Shown here one piece after another: positions 59,180 to 64,000 of a stretch of DNA of 64,000 nt; the first letter of the stretch is position 1; the number at the start of each line of letters is the position of its first letter. Under the pieces are notes generated by a model that was given only the letters and a program-made list of their open reading frames with translations, was not told the origin of the DNA and searched no databases. Origin of the DNA: Fluviicola sp. (lineage in GTDB: Bacteria > Bacteroidota > Bacteroidia > Flavobacteriales_D > Crocinitomicaceae); NCBI RefSeq assembly GCF_039596395.1, contig NZ_JBCNJT010000004.1, positions 124,001-188,000 of the forward strand. The letters are read 5' to 3'. The position numbers were made by a program, and so were the translations under genes.

Positions 59180-59596
59180 ATGAAGAGAGGAACCATTGCA
59201 ATTATCGTGGGAATTATTGTCGGAGGACTTTTTGTGGCTCTTGGCGAAAGCATGTCGGGGTATCTTTTCCCGCTGGAAAAACCGATTCCAACCGATCCGG
59301 CTCTTCTGAGTGAATATATTGAAAACGATATTCCTTTCGGTTCGAAACTCGTAGTGGTCATGAACTGGATTGTCGCCGCTTTCGTTGCAGCGATTGTCAG
59401 CACATTTATATCGGGAAGAACATCTCCGAAACCGATGCTGGCTTCCGTTGGAGTATTGAATATTCTGACACTGATGAATGTGCTTATTATTTACCATCCG
59501 AAATGGATGTGGATTACAAGTTTATTTACGTTCGTTCCGGTGGGTTACATCGCTTATTTCTTAATTCGTAAAAAGAAGACCGATGAAAGCGCGTGA
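59180..59596 (+). CDS. Small four-TM membrane protein of unknown function
   Basis: The 138-residue protein shows four hydrophobic segments (IAIIVGIIVGGLFVALG, LVVVMNWIVAAFVAAIV, MLASVGVLNILTLMNVLI, ITSLFTFVPVGYIAYFL). No motif is recognised. It ends with a 14-bp overlap of the YdeI-like gene, so they are probably cotranscribed. Confidence 0.7.
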   Translation: MKRGTIAIIVGIIVGGLFVALGESMSGYLFPLEKPIPTDPALLSEYIENDIPFGSKLVVVMNWIVAAFVAAIVSTFISGRTSPKPMLASVGVLNILTLMNVLIIYHPKWMWITSLFTFVPVGYIAYFLIRKKKTDESA

Positions 59597-60197
59597 CGAA
59601 CGAATTGATCAATACATTGCAAAATCAGCTGACTTTGCGCAACCCATCCTGCACAAATTAAGAGAAATCGTTCACGTTTTTTGTCCGGAAGCGGAAGAAG
59701 CGATGAAATGGAGCATGCCGTTTTTTACCTACCGCGGAAAAATCCTTTGCAACATGGCATCTTTTAAGAACCATTGTTCGTTCGGGTTCTGGCTTCATTC
59801 CGAAATGAGTGATCCGCACGGATTATTCAAACGCACACAGGAAGGCGGAATGGGAAGTCTGGGAAAAATCACTTCCCTGGATGATCTGCCGAAAACCGAT
59901 CACCTGGGAGCTTACATCCTGGAAGCAATGGCTTTGATCGAACAAGGAACCATTCCCCGCGAACTGAACCCGAAATTCAAAAAACCGGCAGCAGAAGTTC
60001 CTGCTGAATTAGCTGAGTTGCTTGCTTCCAATCCCCAGGCAAAAGCAGCATTCGAATCCTTCCCTCCTTCCCACCAGCGGGAATACATCAACTGGATCAC
60101 AGAAGCCAAAAGGGAAGAAACCAAACAGCGCAGATTGCAGCAAACTATTGAAAACTTACTGGAAGGAAAGTCAAAAGACTGGAAATACATGCGTTAA
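59583..60197 (+). CDS. YdeI/OmpD-associated-family protein (DUF1801-like)
   Basis: The 204-residue protein has an N-terminal DUF1801 fold (MKWSMPFFTYRGKILCNMASF) and a C-terminal YdeI-type helical tail (ELLASNPQAKAAFESFPPSHQ, then REYINWITEAKREETKQRR). These are found in many bacteria, with unclear roles in stress. It overlaps the preceding gene by 14 bp. Confidence 0.8.
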   Translation: MKARDERIDQYIAKSADFAQPILHKLREIVHVFCPEAEEAMKWSMPFFTYRGKILCNMASFKNHCSFGFWLHSEMSDPHGLFKRTQEGGMGSLGKITSLDDLPKTDHLGAYILEAMALIEQGTIPRELNPKFKKPAAEVPAELAELLASNPQAKAAFESFPPSHQREYINWITEAKREETKQRRLQQTIENLLEGKSKDWKYMR

Positions 60198-60252
60198 CCG
60201 ATTTTCGTCCACCATTGACCGATTTTGACTCTTCAACTCCTGATTAGTCTTA

Positions 60253-60260
60253 TACCTTTG
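60253..60260 (+). promoter_or_regulatory. -7 element of the LiaF-like operon
   Basis: TACCTTTG lies 20 bp before the ATG at 60281; a TTTG lies about 25 bp upstream, slightly beyond the ideal distance. Confidence 0.55.
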
Positions 60261-60280
60261 CCTTATAAATCTTTCAGATT

Positions 60281-61093
60281 ATGGAAACAGATAACATCCG
60301 CACGGAAATTGAACACGAAATCTTAAAAGCACAAAAAGGACATCGTCGCGGAAAAATTGCAGGAGGATTGGGTATCGTTTTTTTCGGGGTAGTTTACCTC
60401 TTAAAACAACTGGGATACCACATTCCTGATTATTTACTCAGCTGGCAAATGATTCTCATTGTCATCGGGATCGTTGTATTGATCAAACACAAATTCAGCA
60501 AATTTCACGGTTACCTGATGATTATCGTGGGTAAACTCTTCCTTTGGGCAGAATGGTACCCGAACCTCATCAATGTGAAGATCATTATCCCGGTTGCGAT
60601 CATTTTGGTAGGACTGGCAATTGTTTTCCTGTCAAACAAAAAATTCGGAAAGCACCGCCGCAGAAAGCACCGTTTTTCGCGGGAGAACTGGAAAGAAATC
60701 CACGAAGCACAGCAACGCGGCTTCAGCTATTACAAGTACAACGAAGACGATTTCATTGACAGTGTCAGCTTCTTCGGAGGAATTACCAAAACAATCGTCA
60801 GTAAAACCTTTAAAGGTGCCGACATTGTTTCCTTCTTCGGAGGAACGGACATCAATCTTTCCCAGGCGGATTTCCAGGGCAGAATTGTGATCGATGTGAC
60901 GAACATCTTCGGAGGAACGACCCTGACAATTCCGAACAACTGGGAAGTCATTTCGGAAGTAGCCAGCATTTTCGGGGCATTTGAAGACAAACGTCCGCAA
61001 TACCAGCGCGAAGCCGGTGAAGAAAGCAAAGTTATTATCCTGAGAGGAACCTGCATGTTCGGAGGAATTGAAGTAAACAGTTTCAACAAGTAA
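60281..61093 (+). CDS. LiaF-like/DUF5668 membrane protein
   Basis: The 270-residue protein has about four TMs in its N-terminal half (IAGGLGIVFFGVVYLL; MILIVIGIVVLI) and a soluble C-terminal repeat of FFGG, with the pattern SFFGGITKT, SFFGGTDINLSQA, NIFGGTTLTIP, SIFGAFEDK and CMFGGIEVNS. This is the LiaF/cell-wall-active-antibiotics-response type. It is followed 4 bp later by a LytS kinase and then a LytTR regulator. Confidence 0.8.
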   Translation: METDNIRTEIEHEILKAQKGHRRGKIAGGLGIVFFGVVYLLKQLGYHIPDYLLSWQMILIVIGIVVLIKHKFSKFHGYLMIIVGKLFLWAEWYPNLINVKIIIPVAIILVGLAIVFLSNKKFGKHRRRKHRFSRENWKEIHEAQQRGFSYYKYNEDDFIDSVSFFGGITKTIVSKTFKGADIVSFFGGTDINLSQADFQGRIVIDVTNIFGGTTLTIPNNWEVISEVASIFGAFEDKRPQYQREAGEESKVIILRGTCMFGGIEVNSFNK

Positions 61094-61097
61094 GCGG

Positions 61098-62123
61098 ATG
61101 TTTTTAAAGACAAGTACCAAAGTGCAATTGCTTTTCATCGTTTGGACGGTGATTGCAAGCCTTGTCTTTTTTTGTGTCCTTTTAGTCAATCATTATCCGT
61201 TTGACATTGTTTGGAAAGACACGCTTTTTTCCGGGTTGCTGATCTCCGTTATTTCCCAGATCATTTATTTCATCCAGACATATTATCACGCGAAAAGGCC
61301 AGTCAACTTTTCAAACTTCGGGTTGGTATTGGTTTTAACAGCAGCTTACCAACTTTTAATAAACAGCGCATTCAGACTGGTCCTGGGTGATGAACGCTGG
61401 CGGGAATACATCCTTCCATTCGAAGGGGCGCGGGCATTCATTGTTTTCTTTATCCTGATTTCAGTGAGCTTGTACTGGTGGATCAATAAGAATCAGCAAA
61501 TCCAATCGCAGGTGCACCAACAACTAATCGAACAGGAACGTGCATTGACGAAAGCCGAGCTGGACAATATTCACCAGCAATTGCAGCCGCATTTCCTGTT
61601 CAACAGTTTGAACTCCATCGGCGCATTGACGGAAATCAATCCGAAAGAAGCAAACCGCATGATCCTGTTATTGAGCGACTTTTTGCGCGGAACTTTGCGC
61701 AAGGACATTCAAACACTAATCCCGATTGCTGAAGAAATCGACCAGGTGAAACGTTACCTGGAAATTGAAAAAATCCGCTTCGGACATCGTTTGAAAACAG
61801 AATTCGATATTGACGAAGGTTGCCTGAAAACTCCGGTTCCGCCGCTTTTGCTGCAACCGGTAATCGAAAACGCCATCAAGTTCGGTTTGTATGGATCCAC
61901 GGATGATGTAACCATTTATGTAGGCGTGAAACACCAGGAAAACGGATTGCTGATCGAAGTCAGAAACCCATACGATTCCGATTTTACGCAATATAAAACC
62001 GGGAAAGGATTCGGGCTCACCAGTATCAAACGCAGACTGATGCTGCTCTTTAATCAATACGACCTGCTCACCACCGAAAAGCAAGATAAACTATTCATTA
62101 CTAAAATTTTGATTCCAAAATGA
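61098..62123 (+). CDS. LytS-type sensor histidine kinase
   Basis: The 341-residue kinase has about four TMs (residues ~1-130) and a linker coiled coil (QIQSQVHQQLIEQERALTKAE). The His_kinase domain carries QLQPHFLFNSLNSIGAL with phospho-acceptor His, LLLSDFLRGTLR, and the ATPase block PVIENAIKFGLYG and GFGLTSIKRRL. Cognate regulator overlaps by 4 bp. Input is likely envelope stress through the LiaF-like protein. Confidence 0.9.
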   Translation: MFLKTSTKVQLLFIVWTVIASLVFFCVLLVNHYPFDIVWKDTLFSGLLISVISQIIYFIQTYYHAKRPVNFSNFGLVLVLTAAYQLLINSAFRLVLGDERWREYILPFEGARAFIVFFILISVSLYWWINKNQQIQSQVHQQLIEQERALTKAELDNIHQQLQPHFLFNSLNSIGALTEINPKEANRMILLLSDFLRGTLRKDIQTLIPIAEEIDQVKRYLEIEKIRFGHRLKTEFDIDEGCLKTPVPPLLLQPVIENAIKFGLYGSTDDVTIYVGVKHQENGLLIEVRNPYDSDFTQYKTGKGFGLTSIKRRLMLLFNQYDLLTTEKQDKLFITKILIPK

Positions 62124-62845
62124 TCAAGGCATTCATAGTAGACGACGAACCGCTTGCAAGAGAAGTGGTCAAAAAGCATTTGCAAAAGCATGCAGACATC
62201 ACGCTTGTAGGTGAGGCAAACGATGGATTCGAAGCATTGAAGCTCATTCCTGAAGTAAAACCGGATTTATTGTTCCTGGATATCCAAATGCCAAAAATCA
62301 ATGGATTTGAGTTATTGGAGCTATTATCGGAAACTCCTTCCGTGATTTTCACTACGGCATTCGATGAATTCGCCCTGAAAGCTTTCGAAGTCAATGCGCT
62401 GGATTACCTGCTGAAACCTTTTTCGGAAGAACGTTTTGATACTGCTGTGAGCAAAAAGCGGCATTCGGAATTGCAGCCGGAAGTAAAACGAGACATTCCG
62501 CTTCAGATCATTCATGAGCAAAACCGCATTGTGGTAAAAGACGGCACAGAAATCAAGATCATCCCTATCAATGAAGTCGATTACATTGAAGCCTATGATG
62601 ATTATGTAAAGATCTACCAGGGGAAAAAATACATTTTGAAAAAACAAACGATGAACCATTTCGAGCAAGTACTTCCAAAAGACCAGTTCATCCGGATCCA
62701 TCGCTCTTATATTTTAAATGTGAACCAGCTGACCAAGATTGAATCCTACGAAAAAAACAGTTACGTAGCAATCTTGAAAAGCGGCACAAGCATTCCTATT
62801 TCACGCTCTTCCTACAGCGATTTGAAATCCCGTTTGGGTTTATAA
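62120..62845 (+). CDS. LytTR response regulator
   Basis: The 241-residue protein has a receiver (AFIVDDEPLAREVVKKH; phospho-Asp in LLFLDIQMPKINGFELL; FTTAFDEFALKAFEVNALDYLLKPF) and a LytTR domain (IIPINEVDYIEAYDDYVKI, then FIRIHRSYILNVNQLTKIES). It completes the LiaF-like/LytS/LytTR operon. Confidence 0.93.
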   Translation: MIKAFIVDDEPLAREVVKKHLQKHADITLVGEANDGFEALKLIPEVKPDLLFLDIQMPKINGFELLELLSETPSVIFTTAFDEFALKAFEVNALDYLLKPFSEERFDTAVSKKRHSELQPEVKRDIPLQIIHEQNRIVVKDGTEIKIIPINEVDYIEAYDDYVKIYQGKKYILKKQTMNHFEQVLPKDQFIRIHRSYILNVNQLTKIESYEKNSYVAILKSGTSIPISRSSYSDLKSRLGL

Positions 62846-62873
62846 AACAACAACTGTATTTTGTTTTTATGAT

Positions 62874-62901
62874 GTAGGGCCGTAAAATTTTACGGCCCTA
62901 C
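62874..62901. repeat. 28-bp perfect loopless palindrome with AAAATTTT centre
   Basis: GTAGGGCCGTAAAA is followed by its exact reverse complement, after the LytTR gene. It has no strong T tail. The rest of 62902-63034 is AT-rich with no gene seen. Confidence 0.85.
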
Positions 62902-63034
62902 GTTTAATTGATTCGAACGCGCTTACATCTGTTTGATTAAAAAATAATCAAAAATATTTCATCTTAAAAACCTTTATTTTACTGGATAAATTTCAAAAAA
63001 GATGATTTTTTAATCAAATTTTTTTGCAAAAAAG

Positions 63035-63066
63035 TTTGGTAGAACGAAATAGATTTCTTATCTTTG
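63035..63066 (+). promoter_or_regulatory. Promoter of the last gene
   Basis: TTTG at 63035-63038 and TATCTTTG at 63059-63066 are 20 bp apart, one of the best promoter matches in the window. It leaves a ~65-nt leader before the GTG at 63138. Confidence 0.7.
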
Positions 63067-63137
63067 TAAGGTAGGAAGTTCAGAGAGGAACTGATTACGA
63101 AAAACAACCTTTATTATTAACCATTATAAATCGAATC

Positions 63138-64000
63138 GTGAAACGAATTATTATCCTTTCCGTTGGTACGGCAACCCCTAAAGTTATCAAAGCTATTTCA
63201 GAAGCTTTTGAAATTAACCAGGAGTTATTATTTAAAATTCTTTACAATGCGCCTGCTATCTTTTTAGACCATGCAGATGAAGCGCTGGCAGAAAAGGCAT
63301 TCACCATTTTAACAGAACTCGGGCTGGAAGTTCTGATCCAAAATGCAGATGAACAAGCACCTATGCCCACAGAATCCCTTGATATCGCCGTCCATATCAA
63401 TGATCCGGTGAAATTAAGCACCGTCAACAAACAGCTGGCTGAATTTCTGGGCTGTACTGAAAGTGAATCTCTGCAACTCTTGCTCAGCGACCCCTCGGTG
63501 GTCTTAGGCGGAGTATCTATGGCCACAGCAGAGAGCTTGCAAAAACGAATAGATGCCGAAGTAATTGCAAGTAACCCCAAAATGGATTTGTACACCATTG
63601 AATTCACTGCAGCATCAGAAAATGACCGACTGAAGTTGATTAACCTCATCAAAAACCAGGAAATCACTATTCCTGAAGGAGAAACAAGATGGGTTCGCAA
63701 CCTAACCTACGAACAAATGAACCAGTTTCTCACGCGTTATCGCTCGCAACACGAGGTTAAGATCTACAACCAGAGTTATTCCAGGTTCCGTATTCTACTG
63801 GATAACTTTGACCTGTCGGATACTTCCCAAACCGATTTTCTCGTAAACGAGATCGGGATGCCACGGGAAATACTCGCAGAAATCCACGCCAATCTTCCGG
63901 TTTTACTGGATGAATCAATCAACTATGGCACACTTCAGGAAAACTTACTCTTGTACAAACAAGCCGGTTTAACCTGTTCCGAACAACGGATTCCATTCGG
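63138..64000 (+). CDS. Tandem-repeat protein with L7/L12-C-terminal-like units (runs off right edge)
   Basis: The frame is open from GTG 63138 to the end of the window (287 residues seen); the start is GTG because no in-frame ATG follows an upstream TAG at 63072. The sequence starts VKRIIILSVGTATPKVIKA. Three related units are seen at about 9-70 (KVIKAISEAFEINQELL, then NAPAIFLDHADEALAEKA, then TELGLEVLIQ), 83-147 (TVNKQLAEFLGC, then SDPSVVLGGVSMATAESL) and 207-284 (NLPVLLDESINYG, then LLYKQAGLTC). The α-(hydrophobic/Pro turn)-α-β order recalls the ribosomal L7/L12 C-terminal domain. Known function: none I can name. Confidence 0.65.
   Translation, partial: MKRIIILSVGTATPKVIKAISEAFEINQELLFKILYNAPAIFLDHADEALAEKAFTILTELGLEVLIQNADEQAPMPTESLDIAVHINDPVKLSTVNKQLAEFLGCTESESLQLLLSDPSVVLGGVSMATAESLQKRIDAEVIASNPKMDLYTIEFTAASENDRLKLINLIKNQEITIPEGETRWVRNLTYEQMNQFLTRYRSQHEVKIYNQSYSRFRILLDNFDLSDTSQTDFLVNEIGMPREILAEIHANLPVLLDESINYGTLQENLLLYKQAGLTCSEQRIPF

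Noticed and set aside
63242-63700. 152-residue minus-strand frame
   Set aside because: It is the antisense shadow of the long plus-strand frame that starts at 63138 and has a good promoter.

Overview
The window reads as chromosomal DNA of a Bacteroidota bacterium, most likely Flavobacteriales near Fluviicola/Crocinitomicaceae; the rank is inference from gene content. Evidence: C-terminal type IX secretion (T9SS) sorting domains on two large secreted proteins, many TAnnTTTG-type -7 promoter elements (the Bacteroidota sigma-factor consensus), SusC-like receptors with carboxypeptidase-regulatory N-termini, DUF5686, DUF4476, DUF4919, HYC_CC_PP and LytTR/LytS families, and dyad-symmetric intergenic repeats.

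Layout. 0-1 kb: 3' end of an AT-rich gene resembling DUF4868/KwaB, then tRNA-Gly(GCC) and tRNA-Leu(TAA). 1-13 kb: housekeeping and secretion (T9SS cargo, fabD, pdhB, etfBA, a DUF151 nuclease, a nucleoside permease, a CotH-type T9SS protein, thyA). 13-20 kb: recQ, tatC, a DUF5686 outer-membrane protein, lptB and two tiny unlisted lipoproteins sharing an HC(D/E)AY motif. 20-29 kb: an Omp85-like protein, three tandem paralogues of a secreted carboxypeptidase-regulatory/propeller-like family, and a PIF1-like helicase. 29-32.4 kb: metK, then an isolated AT-rich OLD-family ATPase/TOPRIM gene. 32.4-39.1 kb: an accessory stress/metabolism island with two Crp/Fnr regulators, two short-chain dehydrogenases, two exported DJ-1/PfpI proteins (one fused to two ABM domains), a 2TM protein and a lipoprotein alpha/beta hydrolase. 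39-41 kb: a YdcF protein and a minimal LytS/LytTR pair. 41-48 kb: two cation/proton antiporters with stress-protein-like tails around a DUF4476 protein, then small proteins. 48.6-53 kb: a divergent metal locus (HMA protein, TonB receptor and HYC_CC_PP protein against a Fur-family regulator and CDF exporter). 53-59 kb: an Nfu protein, a plug-only TonB-type protein, mannose-1-phosphate guanylyltransferase, a SprT-like protein, an MlaE/MlaF pair and an L,D-transpeptidase. 59-64 kb: a YdeI-like protein, a LiaF-like/LytS/LytTR operon, and the start of a repeat protein whose units resemble the L7/L12 C-terminal fold.

The most interesting system is the 32.4-39.1 kb island. Two promoters carry a GTGAT-n4-ATCAC operator with matching spacing to the -7 box. 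Two others carry TGACAC-n4-GTGTCA exactly 22 bp upstream of the -7 box. The first Crp/Fnr protein has the CRP-like recognition residues R, E and R (expected for TGTGA); the second has R, Q and R. I infer that two related regulators with diverged specificity control interleaved operons of redox/aldehyde-type enzymes. Also notable are the loopless 26-28 bp (one 44 bp) perfect palindromes used as terminators or intergenic elements, the mini-lipoprotein pair, the truncated KwaB-like gene at the edge, and the L7/L12-like repeat protein at the right edge.
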